This document shows, piece after piece, positions 9,913 through 23,700 of a stretch of 64,000 nucleotides of DNA. How positions within the stretch are numbered: position 1 is the stretch's first letter; every line of letters starts with the position of its first letter. The position numbers and the translations under genes are program-made. The stretch is taken from NCBI RefSeq assembly GCF_030052815.1, contig NC_079495.1:49019043-49083042 (forward strand). The letters run 5' to 3'. The notes beneath the pieces are model-generated. The model worked only from the letters and a program-made list of their open reading frames with translations. It did not search any database and was not told where the DNA came from. Source of the DNA: Hevea brasiliensis (lineage: Eukaryota; Streptophyta; Magnoliopsida; Malpighiales; Euphorbiaceae).

Positions 9913-12281
9913 TGAAAGACCCTCACTTTAGCCTGACCGTACGTTCTAATGTTCCGATGACCAAGGTCTGTTCGGAGAGCTAGAATATCTGAAACTATAT
10001 TCAGACTAGAGTGAGGAGTCATAAATAAACCAAATCATGGTAAGAAAAATTAAGGAAAAATTGTAGAAATGAAATACAACAAAGTTAAATGAGCCGGTGC
10101 CCCGTTGATGGGTGACCCTAATGGGAAGTTGCTGTCTTCACAGCTAGTAGCCCTAAACCCGAGGGAAATTTTGTGAAATAATTTCTGGGACATCAGAGAA
10201 GAGTTATAGCACCCTAGGTAGCATTAGAATGTCAAGAAAAGGTTAGGAGAATTTTTTAGATTGGTACAAACAATTTTAGTCCATTAAGCAAATGAAGGAC
10301 ATTTTGGTCATTTCGCCTTCTGATTTGATTTTTTACCAACTTGTCCGATTAAGTAAATAAATTATATGACATAAAATATGAATAAAAAGTGATGAAAATT
10401 AAATTGAAAATGAGTAGAAAAGAAAAGAAAAGAAAATAAATTAAAATGGGGCTTATGTCATTAAAATGCCTCCACCCAATCATATTGTGACACATACTTA
10501 TAAACCCAATTAAAAGAGATAAATGAGTTAAAATTTGGAAAAAAGCCATCTTCTTCTCTAGCCATTCTCCCGTCTAACCCTCTCTTCTCCATTTTCCTCT
10601 TAAATTCTTTCATTTTCCTATCATTAAAACACCATTTCAAGCTTCCAAACCATTACCTTCCTTTATAAAAATAGTTGGCAGCCTTGATAAACCTCCATAG
10701 CCAGCCATAAAACCCAAGGAAAGTGGGAAGAAAAGTGAAAGGAAAATCCAGTTGGCAGCCCTAAAGAGGTGAATAAAGTGTTGGGTTGATTGAAGGTTGC
10801 TTGGAGCTAGAAGAATAAGGTTAGTGCTATAAATTCTCTTGGAATTTAAAGTTTATGCAAGTTGATTTAGGGTTTGTTAAAATTAGAAATTTTGTGTTAT
10901 GACTTGAATTTGATGATGTTAAGGTTGATTATTGACTATTAGAAGTACTATGAATGTGAATTGAAGTTTGGAAGTTGGGTAGATTTGAAAATTGGGAGTG
11001 TTATTCTTATGCTGGGAATTCTGGACCTATGAGTCCAGTGTGTTTAGATGAACATACATAGAGCTAGACAGCTCCAATTAGTGTGAGGCCAATTGGAGAT
11101 GAAATTTAAGACCTAAAGCAACATTTTTCATGAAGAAACTATACCCAGAAACCAAGCACAAAATGACCAAAAATTGGCTTGAATCTGGGTAACCATATGC
11201 TGGACCTAGAAAAATGACCATATGAACAGTAAATGTTCAAATGGACATAACTCACTCTAGGAAGGTCAGAATGACTTGATTTTTGAACCATTGGAAAGCT
11301 TAGACATAGGAGAACATTTCACATGAAGAACTCAGAGCCCAGTTCTGACCTTAGCCTAATCAAATTGTTAACCAAATTTAGTCTAACAAAACTGCTAGAA
11401 CCAAACTGACCAGAAAATTTTGGACATTGACTAGCCTGACCAGTTTTTAAAAAAATATCATAACTTGGTCTACAAAACTGAAAATGCAGTGAAACCAAAG
11501 CCAAAATTTCTATAAGACCTAGAAATAAAAATTTGGTGTTTTGACCAAAACCCAAAACCTGATAGAACTTGAAGAGATTGCTAGGACAATTTAGCATTCC
11601 AAATCCTGAAATTTAACCAAATAGACACTTGATCCCAGAATAGTATTTAGATCATATCTGCCACTAGGAAACTCCATTTGAGATGAGCCAAATTACTTTG
11701 GAAATCTAAGAATTAGAACTCAAACTTTGATTTATGAACCTTCTTCAAATTTTGAGTGCAAGTACCCTAAAATGAGAATCAAAGATGTTGACCTGAACCT
11801 AAAATCCTGAAGGCACAGGGTTCATGAGTCCAGGTCAGTTATTTGGCAATAATTCACTCTAAATAACTAGAAAAATTATGATTCTTCAACCTGAGTGATC
11901 CTAAGACATAAGTTAACAACTCATATGAAGGATATTAGGTCTAAAAATGATTGTAGCACACCCAAATAATTAGAATAAATTGTACTCTAGAATCTGCCTG
12001 GTTCTGGATCCAGAAAGGGTCAATGAATCAGTTATGGTATTTAGGCCATAACTTGAGCTACAAAACTCCAAATGGAGTGATTCAAAAAGAAAATTAAAGA
12101 AGACACATAAAGGAACAACTTTGATGAAGAAAAGTTTGCCAAATTCTCACTGTAGTTTAGACCAATGGAATAGTAAACATAGGACACAAAAACTAAATTT
12201 TTGAAAATACTTCTAGGAGGCTTTGAAGTGCAATTGGCAATCAATGTCAACAAATTTAGAACTTAAAATGTGGGATCTTAA
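9913..12281 (+). repeat. R3 3' LTR, left part (family II)
   Basis: It starts TGAAAGACCCTCACTTTAGC, a degenerate TGTAACACCC start. It holds the 5S-like block (10083-10129), a donor-like AAG|GTTAGTG (10820) and a decayed version of the CCAATTGG inverted repeat (11070-11097). It is interrupted at 12281 by R2 and resumes at 24254. Confidence 0.88.
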
Positions 12282-15200
12282 TGTAACACCCCTATGTTCG
12301 GTAGTGCATTATACTGTTTCTGTGACCAGTGTTGTCCGGACAGCTAGGATGCCTAGAACTACACTTAAATATTGATGAGGAGACATAAAATAATAAAATA
12401 CAAGAAAAGAAAATACAAGAAAAACAAAGGAAAAATAATAGCAATAAAATATAACCAAATTAAATGAGCCAAGAACCAAAGCGATGGGTGACTGCACCGG
12501 GAAGTTACGGTGTGGACCGTTGACTAGCCCTGGACGGCGGGGAATCCTGGAAAATATTTTTAAGACAAAAATAAACATCTATTGAAGTATAAATGTCATT
12601 AGAAATATCAAAGAAAAATTAATTAATTAGTACAAAGAAAAACGAGAAATCGAGAAAATGACAAAACTCGGTGTTACCGAAAAATCGGGAATGCAACTAG
12701 AACAGGGGCATTGTGGCCATTTGACACCCCGAGTTGTCTTTTGACCTAAATGTCCATTAAAAATAAATGATATTACACTTGGAAAATGTCATGAAAAATT
12801 AAAATAGTGGTACAAAATCTAAATAGCAAAAGATAAGAGGAAAATTTGCAAAAATTAGAAATTAAATAAATAATCATTAAAACCTTTACTAGTGCTCCAC
12901 TAACTTCAGCAAATGGACACCTAAATTAAATAAATAATCATTAAAACCTTTACTAGTGCTCCACTAACTTCAGCAAATGAACACCTAAAGGGACACATGG
13001 GAAGTGCAGAATTCATCTTCAACCTTAGGAAGAAAAACCAGCCGAAACCTTGGGAGAAAGCCTCCATGGACGTCCACACTCCAAGCTCCATGCAAGCATG
13101 TTTTAGCCACTTTTTCCATTAGCTTTCTTCACTAAACTTTGTCCTCACACCATGGGCGATAGATAGGCAGCAAGAAAGTTAAGTTCTGGTGAGGTTTTGA
13201 AGAATTTCAAAAGTGGTAAGTATGTATTTTTAATTCTTGTTTCATTAAACTTTGAATGGGTGTTGTGGTGAGTTGATTTGTGGAAGAAGTTTTGAAGTTT
13301 GATGTTTCAATGGAGATGTACCTTTTGGCAGCCATGAAACCTCAATATGAATAGCTTTTTCTTGCATGTAAATATTGGTTTGAATGATTATTTAAATGTT
13401 TGATTGTATTGTAGTTGAATTCCATGTGTAAGGTTTGATTTGGAAGCTTGAAAAGTGAAAATGGAAATTGATGGGTATGTGTAAACCTGTGGCAGCCTCA
13501 TGAAGAAGATTGAAGTGTTTGAGTTCATGAAATATTGTTGAATTATGTTTTCATTGATGGCAGCATGTGTGTATGAATAATTGTTTGAATTTGGATATGT
13601 GTATAATGGTTTGAATTTGGACATGTAAATGAGGTATGTCTTGTGGTTAATTATTGTAATTGGACTTGGAAAATTCTGTATTATAGTGTGTATGTTGAGA
13701 GTGGTTACAAGCTACCAAAATGACCAAAAATGTGTTGCTAAATGTGTTAATGCTATGGTACAAACCAGAAATGGCATGGAAGAGTGAACTTGGTAAGCAT
13801 AGGATGCATAAATGGTAAAGGATGAACAAATTGTAATAGGGCAGTGTATGTTTTACCTTAGAACCTTAAGTGTGTGACTCCAATTGGTATGAGACCAATT
13901 GGAGGTGAAACTAGGCACAAAATGTGCCAACTTTCATGAAGGAAGCTTACCAAAATTCTGCTTAGAAGGTGACTTGAAAAATGACCAAATTCGGATTAGT
14001 GCTTTGAAAGCCTGAAAATTGACCATTTGGGCAGTAGTTAGTTTTTTGACCATAACTCACTCAAAATAGGTCCAATTAACCTGAAATTTTTACCATGAAT
14101 AGCTGAGACATATATCTACAATCTTATAAAGACACCAAAGCCCAAAAATGGCTAGAACCAAGCTAAATAGCTTGCAAAAATTCGGGTACCAAAACTGGCC
14201 AAACCAAAAGTGACCTAAAAATAACCTAAAGTTACCATTTTGGTACATTCTGTCCAGCATTGGTAAATTGACCATAACTTGGTCTACGCAACTCAAAATG
14301 ACCTGAAATTTTTCCCCGCGTGCAATAAGACATAGACCTACAAGTTTGTAGTTTGGATCGAAACCCGAAAACCGAGGGAACTAGGTCATCCGGCTAGGTG
14401 AAACTAGTATACCAAAATCCGACAAATTGCAATAAAATGCAATACACTTGGAAATGAAATTGGTAACATATACCAACACTAAAGGACTATAAAATGTGAC
14501 ATATTGATAACATTAAACCTAATTTGCCTAGAGTGCATCGAGAGTCAACATTTTAGGTTGACTAAGGAAAATAATAGAATTTAATAAATTAATTATTAAG
14601 CCTTATTATTAGAGACAGTTTAAATAAGTACTGAAACACTTCAAATTGTGTGTTTCAGTTAGCAAAGACTCAGGGAAGGGGAAGGAAACACTGAGTTAAG
14701 GCCAAGAGACATTTATCAGATGTTTATGCACAACAGTTATTTCTTTTGAATTTTTCAATTGAAATAAATTATGACTATTTGTATATTATTGTTTTAAATT
14801 GTGAAAATTTATTTGAATGATATTTGATGGATACTTATTGATTGAAAAGCATTGTAAATGGTTTGAAACCACAGCTATTATATATATTGATTGAATTCCT
14901 CGCTAGCTTGTCTAGTGGGATGAATTGACTTTGAATTCCCTCTCTCGCTGAAGTGTTGAGGTGTTCGCCTGTTGAGGATGAATAGAATGAGTACTCATAT
15001 TATTGCTAGCTAGCTGTGTTATTCCTCATTAGCCATTGGCTCTTGGGATGAATTAGACTTTGGAACATGATTAAGCTGTGTGTGATTTATTGATATTTAT
15101 TGTGATATTGTGAAATGGAGTTTAAATTCTTTATGACATTCATTGTCTTTGAATTTAACTATGGTTTTAAGTATCCACTATTTATATGACTTATGATTGT

Positions 15201-15897
15201 GATTTAAAGTTGCATTTTGTTAATGTTGTGCACCACTGAGACATTGGCTCAGCGATAACTTTTCATTCTTTATGCAGTAGACAGATCGACAGTATAGACT
15301 AGGCTGCTAGTACTACACTGAGAGATCATTAGGTATATTGAGTATACCATATTTTGCATTTTGTATTGTAATGTATGTTCGCTGTATGTATATATTGTTC
15401 TTGGTTTTGAGCAGTTGTAAACTAAAATTGTACATTAAAGTTGTAAACTAAATTTGTAAATTATTTTGGTTTGTAAATATTGTGATATATTCTTTTATCT
15501 CAGCTTTTGAAAACACTGGAAAAATTATTGTGGATTTGAGTTGACAATTGTTGAGAAACTTATTGTGTTGATTGAATATTGGAGTTTGGGGATTGAACAA
15601 AATAATTGAAGTCCTTTTTTATAGGTTTTTGAAGAACTGTTTTATTTAAAATACAGATGACACTCTGCCAAAATTCTTACAGAAATTATTAATTCTTCAA
15701 ATGTGTTAGCTGTTTCACTTCAGTTCAAAAATTTTTTTTTAACACTTGTAAATAGTGCTCACCACTCTAAAAAGAAGTAAGAAAAGGTTTAAAATCCCTT
15801 GTAGTGTATTTAATGGGTTATCGGTAGGCAAAGTTTGGTAATTCATTAGGTATACTACGGGATCATGTTATGCCTTACAGAGGGGTAGGGTGTGACA
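12282..15897 (+). repeat. R2 5' LTR (3616 bp)
   Basis: It runs TGTAACACCC...GGGTGTGACA. It has the 5S-like block (12458-12505), donor-like GTAAGT (13216), a perfect CTCCAATTGG/CCAATTGGAG inverted repeat (13878-13904), the 12-bp palindrome ATGAGTACTCAT (14987-14998), decayed paired hairpins (15233-15285) and an acceptor-like TAG ending at 15624. It carries a 64-bp tandem duplication (12859-12986) that the 3' LTR lacks. Confidence 0.95.
12859..12986 (+). repeat. 64-bp tandem duplication in R2 5' LTR
   Basis: Two copies (12859-12922 and 12923-12986) differ by one base near the end. The 3' LTR has a single copy around 21290-21350, so the duplication arose after insertion or in only one LTR. Confidence 0.9.
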
Positions 15898-15905
15898 TGT
15901 TTTAG

Positions 15906-15917
15906 TGGTATCAGAGC
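15906..15917 (+). promoter_or_regulatory. R2 primer-binding site
   Basis: TGGTATCAGAGC lies 8 nt downstream of the 5' LTR end; it is of the tRNA-iMet type. Confidence 0.93.
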
Positions 15918-16086
15918 TAGTTTTTAAATTTTGTTTTCACCTATAATTTGAATATTCTTTCTTCATAGTATAATTGCTCAATGTCATTGTTTGATACATA
16001 TAATACATTACATTATAAATATGCACTAACGGTAGGAAATCTCCTTGTGTTATTTGTTCAGGAGGTCTAAGATCCTTGAATTGACT

Positions 16087-17223
16087 ATGGAAGAGGGTGA
16101 TCATTCAATCGATCAATCGATAGAGGCTGAGGTATAAGGGGATGCCCCAGCCCTACAAAATGTCAGTGGATCAGCCGCATCAGCCTCCTCAGTACCACAG
16201 TTTCCTGCTCAGTTCGCTCAGCTGATGGCTGCAATGTTCCAACAAATGGCTGGTAATATCCCTACTCAGGTCCCACTACAAACACTAGTGGTACAACCAC
16301 AGTCTTCAGCTAGGCAGTATGACAAGCTGATTAAATATGGGGCTACTGAGTTCAAGGGGATAGTAGATCCTCTAGAGGCAGAACAGTGGTTAGAGAGAGT
16401 GGATCGGGTGTTCAAGAAGCTACATTGTACAGAGGAGCTCAGATTTGAATATTCAGTATCTCTGCTACAGGGGGATGCATATGACTGGTGGAAAACCATT
16501 CCCCATAGTCTGGTAGAACCTTCAATGCTAACATGGAATGATTTTCTAAGGGAGTTCAGATAAAAATATGTCCCTGATGCTTATGTGGAACAAAAGCTGC
16601 AAGAGTTTCAAAGTCTGAAACAGCGAAGTAGATCAATGGTAGAATATGAAAGGGAATTTTCCCGCCTGAGCCATTATGCAGTAAGTCTACTTTCTACCAG
16701 TATCAGATTACAAGTGGTTGGATTCAAACATAACAACTTCTCTGAGCTTATTTCTCAAGCACTAGAATTGGAGAGAATTGAGTCAGAAGCGGCCCCAGAG
16801 AAAAAGAAATAAAAGAAGACAGAGAAAGAAAAAGGGGGAAAGTCAGTAGGACAGAGTTCCAGTGGTCCTACTGGAAAGAGGAAGAACTATGGGGGACACA
16901 ACAGAGGTGGTAAAAAGTCCAGTAGGGGAAGATATTTGGGACAGAAACCTCCTCCATCTGGTCAGCAGAGTACTAGAAGTTCCTACCCTCCCCGCCAATG
17001 TGAAACTTGTGGAAGAAATCATGGTGGGGTGTGCTACAAGGCCATAGGAGCCTCTTATAACTGTGGAGGCACAGGGCACTTTGCCAAAGACTGCACCAGT
17101 ACTCGTAGAGTTAGACCACCTCCTACTACTGCAGAATGGTCTGTTCAGAGTCCTATCACCAGAGGTTCACAACCACCTAGCATAGGTAGAGGCAGGGGTA
17201 GAGGTAGCCCAGCAGGCAGCTAA
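16087..17223 (+). pseudogene. gag: R2 gag
   Basis: The frame starts at ATG 16087 (MEEGD...) and continues into protease in the same frame, as one polyprotein. In-frame stops are TAA at 16135, TAA at 16561, TAA at 16810 and TAA at 17221; at least two look like CAA or CAG to TAA changes. The capsid domain is present (about 16300-16700; EAEQWLERVDRVFKKLHC, then DAYDWW). A 14-codon in-frame gap relative to R6 follows LLSTS. The nucleocapsid has CETCGRNHGGVC and an intact knuckle CYNCGGTGHFAKDC, followed by a Gly/Arg-rich tail. Gag would build the virus-like particle and bind the RNA genome. Confidence 0.92.
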
Positions 17224-19218
17224 GGCATAGTGAATCAATCAGAGCAAGGCAGTGCTCCAGTCAGAATCTATGCAATGAGACAGAGAGAAGAGGCTGAGAC
17301 ATCTGATATTGTTGCTGGTACCTTCTCAACTTTTAATCAAGATGTGTTTGTGTTATTTGATCCAGGTTTTACCCATTCCTATGTAAGTGCTAGCATCATT
17401 GATTGCATTGCTGTTCCATGTACAAAAATGGACTTTGAGGTGCTAGTAACAAGTCCACTAGGACAAGAGGTCAGGGTTAATAGAATGTATAGAGATTGTC
17501 CTTTGGTGATCCAAGGACATACTTTTCTATCTGATCTCATTGAAATGCCCTTCAGAGATTATGATATCATCTTGGGCATGGATTGGTTAGCCAGGTATCA
17601 CGCCATGATTGACTGTAGACTGAAGACAGTCACTTTTGGTCTCTCTAAGTACAGTGAAATGGTAATACACGGGGAGAGGCAGCTATTGCCATCAAATATC
17701 ATTTGGGCTGCACTAGCCAGAAAAATGATCAGAAAGGGGTGTGAAGCATACTTGGCACATGTGGTAGACACCCAAGTGGAGAGTCCAGCATTGAGGGACA
17801 TCCCTATAGTATATGACTTTCCAGATGTGTTTCCTGATGAATTACCAGGATTACCTCCAGAAAGAAAGGTGCAGTTTGAAATTAATGTTATGCCTGGTGT
17901 GGATCCAATCTCCATAACACCATATAGAATAGCACCAGCAGAGTTGAAGGTACAGTTGCAATAACTACTTGAAAAGAGATTCATCCGCCCTAGTGTGTCA
18001 CCTTGGGGAGTGCCAGTATTGTTTGTTAAGAAGAAAGATGGCACCCTCCGCTTATGTATCGACTACCTACAGTTGAATAAGGTGACAATAAAGAACAGAT
18101 ATCCATTGCCTCGCATTGATGATCTGTTTGATCAGTTGAAGGGTGCAGCTGTATTCTCCAAAATTGATTTGCGATCTGGTTATTATCAGTTGAAGGTGCA
18201 AGAGCAGAGTATTCCAAAAACTGATTTCAGAACTCGATATGGCCACTATGAGTTTCTAGTAATGCCATTCGGGTTAACTAATGCTCCAGCTGCTTTTATG
18301 GATCTGATGAACACTATCTTCAGACCATATCTCGACCAATTTGTGGTGGTGTTTATTGATGATATTTTGATATATTCGAGGAATGCAAAAGAGCATGACA
18401 GACATCTGTGGATTTTACTGTAGACCTTAAGGGAGAAACAGCTATACGCCAAATTATCGAAATGTGAATTTTGGCTGAAAGAAATCTTCTTCTTGGGACA
18501 TGTTCTGTCAGCTGAAGGGATCAAGGTAGATTCCGGCAAGGTAGAAGCTATCCTTAATTGGAAGCCACCCAGGAATATCACAGAAATTCACAGTTTTCTG
18601 GGTTTAGCTGGATATTATCATCGATTTGTGAAAGGGTTTTCTATGTTAGCTTCTCCACCACTAAGCCGTTGTAAAGATGTAAAATTTCAGTGGATAGATA
18701 AATGCCAGCAGAGTTTTGATGAGTTGAAGAGGTGTTTGACTGAAGCTCCAGTCCTTACTTTACCTACCCCGGGTAAAGAATACACAGTTTATAGTGATGC
18801 TTCTCATAATGGGTTAGGCTTTGTACTGATGCAAGATCAGAATGTCATTGCTTATGCATCACGCCAGCTGAAACAGCATGAGAGGAACTACCCAACACAT
18901 GATTTGGAGATTGCAGCTATTGTTTTTGCTCTGAAGATCTGGAGACACTATTTGTATGGGGAGAAATGCTACATTTACACATATCACAATAGCTTGAAGT
19001 ACTTGGGCACCCAGAAAGAATTGAATTTGAGGCAGAGGAGATGGTTAGAACTGATTAAAGATTATGATTGCTTAATAGACTATCAGCGAGGGAAAGCAAA
19101 TGTGGTGGCTGACGCCTTAAGTCGTAAGAATATGGCAAGTCTCAGAGTTTCTCCTTTGTCCATGGTACATGAGTTGAAAGCACAGCATGTCAGTTTGGAG
19201 ATTGATGATGAGGGATAG
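17224..19218 (+). pseudogene. pol: R2 pol part 1: protease, reverse transcriptase, RNase H
   Basis: It is in frame with gag. The protease region (about 17290-17600) has LFDPGFTHSYVS; the active-site Asp is in DPG, the form seen in all copies here. RT runs from about 17800 with [24 protein letters not shown] and the catalytic FIDD (Asp pair 18358-18363). RNase H has [10 protein letters not shown] and [14 protein letters not shown]. The third acidic site, YTDN in R4, reads YTYHN, so Asp is replaced by Tyr. In-frame stops are at 17962 (GAA to TAA), 18421 (CAG to TAG) and 19216. The enzyme would copy element RNA into DNA inside particles; this copy is inactive. Confidence 0.93.
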
Positions 19219-20662
19219 ACAGTAGTTGCATGGCATGTACAGCCAGTGTTGATTGATCAGATCAAAATGGCTGCTCAGAGTGATGATAAATATCAGAAGC
19301 TACTGAAAGAAGTCCAGCAGGGCAAGAAACCTGAATTTTCTATGAGAAATGATGGTTTATTGCTACATTCTTAATGATGTGGAATTGAGACAGATCATTA
19401 TGAAGGAAGCACATGAGTCTCCTTTTGCTATGCACCCTAGTGGAACTAAAATGTACAGAAGGCTGAAAGAGCATTATTGGTGGATGGGTATGAAGAGGGA
19501 TATAGCTGACTTTGTTTCCAAATGCCTAACTTGTCAGCAAGTAAAGGCAGAACATCAAGTTTCAGCTGGTTTGTTACATCCATTACCAGTACCAGAGTGG
19601 AAATGGGAATGAATAACTATGGATTTTGCGATGGGACTTTCGAGGACACAGAATAGTCATGATGCAGTATGGGTTATAGTTGATAGACTGACCAAGTCTG
19701 CTCACTTTTTGCTAGTCCGGATGGACTATAGCCTGGAAAGATTGGCCAGATTGTACATATATGAGATTGTAAAATTGCATGGAGTGCCAGTATCGATTGT
19801 ATCTGACAGAGATCCTAGGTTCACTTTTAGATTCTGGGGTAGTCTACAGAGAGCCCTAGGAACTAGATTGAACTTCAGCACAACATTCCACCCACAGACA
19901 GATGGCCAGACTGAAAGGGTAATTCAGATATTGGAGGATATGCTACGAGCTTGTGTGATTGAGTTTGAAGGTAGTTGGGATACACATTTGCCTTTGATTG
20001 AGTTTGCTTATAATAACAGCTACCAATCAAGCATTGGGATGCCTCCATATGAAGCTTTGTATGGCAGGAAATGCAGAACTCCCCTATGTTGGGATGAAGT
20101 AGGTGAAAGAAAGATGATTGGGCCAGAAATTGTTCAGCAGACAGAGGAAAAGATCAGATTGATCAGAGATCGACTCAAGGCTACATCAGACTTTCAGAAG
20201 TCCTATGTTGATCCGAAGAGAAGAGATATTGAATATGCAGTAGGTGATAAGGTATTCCTCAAAGTTTCTCCTTTGAAGAGCATTATGGGATTTGGCAGAA
20301 AGAGGAAACTGAGTCCTCGCTTTATCGGACCACATGAGGTTCTGGAGAGAGTGGGTCCTTTGGCATATCGGTTGGCATTATCTCCAGAGCTAGAAAGGAT
20401 ACACAGTGTTTTTCATGTATCCATGTTAAGGAGGTACAGATCTGACCCATCTCATGTATTATCAGTTAAAGAGATTGAGGTAAATCCAGACCTCTCATAT
20501 GAGGAAGAACCCATAGAAATTCTGGCATATGAGGTGAAGTAGCTGAGGAACAAACAGATACACCTGGCTAAAGTGCTGTGGAACCATCATTCAGGCCAGG
20601 AAGGTATTTGGGAACGTGAAGAGGACATGAGGAGACAGCACCCACAACTGTTCAGAGACTAA
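19219..20662 (+). pseudogene. pol: R2 pol part 2: integrase with chromodomain-like tail
   Basis: A frameshift lies near 19349. From there one frame runs to the TAA at 20660-20662, broken by TGA at 19610-19612 (from TGG) and TAG at 20540-20542 (from CAG). The H2C2 zinc-binding part (about 19405-19540) shows EAHESPFAMH and CLTCQQ. The catalytic triad is intact: VDRLTK, SDRDPRF and TERVIQ. The tail carries FHVSMLRRY and a chromodomain-like stretch ending with QHPQLF. No insert is found at the site where R4 integrase has its 74-bp intron-like piece. Confidence 0.92.
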
Positions 20663-20670
20663 TGCCAGGT

Positions 20671-20709
20671 AAAATTTCAAGACAAAATTTATTTTAAGAG
20701 GGGGAGAAT
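20671..20709 (+). promoter_or_regulatory. R2 pre-PPT hairpin (decayed) and polypurine tract
   Basis: The AAATTTC-AAGA-CAAAATTT arms have lost the central CG pairs seen in R1 and R5. The purine run AAGAGGGGGAGA precedes the LTR start at 20710. Confidence 0.85.
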
Positions 20710-23700
20710 TGTAACACCCCTATGTTCGGTAGTGTGTTCTACTGTTCCTGTGACCAGTGTTGTCCGAACAGCTAGGATGCCTAGAACTACACTTAAATAT
20801 TGATGAGGAGACATAAAATAATGAAATACAAGAAAATAAAATACAATAAAACCAAAGGAAAAATAATAGCAATGAAATGTAACCAAGTTAAATGAGCTGA
20901 GAACCATAGTAATGGGTGACCGCACTGGGAAGTTGTGGCGTGGACCGTTAACTAGCGCTGGACCGCAGGGAATCTTAGAAAATATTTTTAAGACTTAAAT
21001 AAACATCTATTGAAGTATAAATGTCATTAGAAATATCAAAGAAAAATTAATTAATTAGTACAAAGAAAAACGAGAAATCGAGAAAATGACAAAACTCGGT
21101 GTTACAAAAAAATTGGGAATGCAACCCAAACAGGGGCATTGTGGCCATTTGACAACCCGAGTTGTCTTTTGATTTAAATGTTCATTAAAAATAAATGATA
21201 TTACACTTGGAAAATGTCATGAAAAATTAAAATAGTGGTACAAAATCTAAATAGCAAAAGATAGGAGGAAAATGTGCAAAAATTAGAAATTAAATAAATA
21301 ATCATTGAAACCTTTACTAGTGCTCCTATAACTTCAACAAATGGACACCTAAAGGGACACATGGGAAGTGTAGAATTCATCTTCAACCTTAGGAAGGAAA
21401 ACCAGCCGAAACCTTGGGAGAAAGCCTCCATGGACGTCCACACTCCAAGCTCCATGCAAGCATGTTTTAGCCACTTTTTCCATTAGCTTTCTTCACTAAG
21501 CTTTGTCCTCACACTATGGGCAGTAGATAGGCAGCAAGAAAGTTAAGTTTTGGTGAGGTTTTGAAGAATTTCAAAAGTGGTAAGTATGTATTTTTAATTC
21601 TTGTTTCATTAAACTTTGAATGGGTGTTGTGGTGAGTTGATTTGTGGAAGAAGTTTTAAAGTTTGATGTTTTAATGGAGATGTACCTTTTGGCAGCCATG
21701 AAACCTCAATATGAATAGCTTGTTCTTGCATGTAAATATTGGTTTGAATGATGATTTAAATGTTTGATTGTATTGTAGTTGAATTCCATGTGTAAGGTTT
21801 GATTTGGAAGCTTGAAAAATGAAAATGGAAATTGATGGGTATGTGTAAACTTGTGGCAGCCTCATGAAGAAGATTGAAGTGTTTGAGTTCATGAAATATT
21901 GTTGAATTATGTTCTCATTGATGGCAGCATGTGTGTATGAATAATTGTTTGAATTTGGATATGAGTATAATGGTTTCAATTTGGACATGTAAATGAGGTA
22001 TGTCTTGTGGTTAATTGTTGTAATTGGACTTGGAAAATTCTGTATTATAGTGTGTATGTTGAGAGTGGTTACAAGCTGCCAAAATGACCAAAAATGTGTT
22101 GCTAAATTTGTTAATGTTATGGTGTAAACCAGAATTGGCATGGAAGAGTGAACCTGGTAAGCATAGGATGTGTAATTGGTAAAGGATGAACAAATTGTAA
22201 TAGGGTAGTATATGTTTTGGCTTAGAACCTTAAGTTTGTGACTCTAATTGGTATGAGACCAATTGGAGGTGAAACTAGGCACAAAATGTGCCAACTTTCA
22301 TGAAGGAAGCTTGCCAAAATTCTGCTTAGAAGGTGACTTGAAAAATGACCAAATCCGGATTAGTGCTTTGAAAGCCTGAAATTGACCATTTGGGCAATAG
22401 TTAGTATTTTGACCATAACTCACTCAAAACAGGTCCAATTGATCTGAAATTTTTACCATGAATATTTGAGGCATATATCTACAATTCTTATGAAGACACC
22501 AAAGTCTAGAAATGGCCAGAACCAAGCCAAATAGCTTGCACAAATTCGGGTACCAAAACTAGCTGAACCAAAAGTGCCCTAAAGTTACCATTTTGGTACA
22601 TTTTGTCCAACATTGGTAAAGTGACCATAACTTGGTCTACATAACTCAGAATGACCTAAAATTTTGCCCTGCGTGCAATAAGACATAGACCTACAAGTTT
22701 TTAGTTTCGACCGAAACCAGAAAACCGAGGGAACTAGGTCATCCGGCTAGGTTAAATTAATATACTGAAATCCGGCAAATTATAATAAAATGCAATACAC
22801 TTGGAAATGAAATTGGTAACATATACCAACACTAAACTATAAAATGTGACATATTGATAACATTAAACCTAATTCGCCTAGAGTGCATCGAGGGTCAATA
22901 TTTTAGGTTGACTAAGGAAAATAATAGAATTCAATAAATTAATTATTAAGCCTTATTGTTAGAGACAGTTTAAATGAGTACTGAAACACTTCAAATTGTG
23001 TGTTTCAGTTAGCAAAGACTCAGGGAAGGGGAAGGAAACATTGAGTCAGGGACGAGAGACATTTATCAGAGGTTTGTGCACAATAGTTATTTCTTTTGAA
23101 TTTTTCAATTGAAATAAACTATGACTACTTGTATATTATTATTTTAAAGTGTGAAAAATTGTTTGAATGATATTTGATGGATACTTTTTGATTGAAAAGC
23201 ATTGTAAATGGTTTGAAACCACAGCTATCATGTATATTGATTGAATTCCTCGCTAACTTGTCTAGTGGGATGAATTGACTTTGAATTCCCTCTCTCGCTG
23301 AAGTGTTGAGGTGTGCGCCTGTTGAGGACGAATAGAATGAGTACTCATATTATTGCTAGGTAGCTGTGTTATTCCTCATTAGCCATCGGCTCTTGGGATG
23401 AATTGGACTTTGGAACATGATTAAGCTGTGCGTGTGATTTATTGATATTTATTATGATATTGTGAAATGGATTTTAAATTCTTTATGACATTCACTGTCT
23501 TTGAATTTAACTATGGTTTTAAGTATCCATTATTTATACGACTTATGATTGTGATTTAAAGTTGTATTTTGTTAATGTTGTGCACCACTGAGACATTGGC
23601 TCAGCGATAGCTTTCATTGCTATCGCAGGTAGACAGACTGACAGGGTAGCAAACTAGGCTCCTAGTACTACACTAAGAGATTATCGGGTATATTGAGTAT

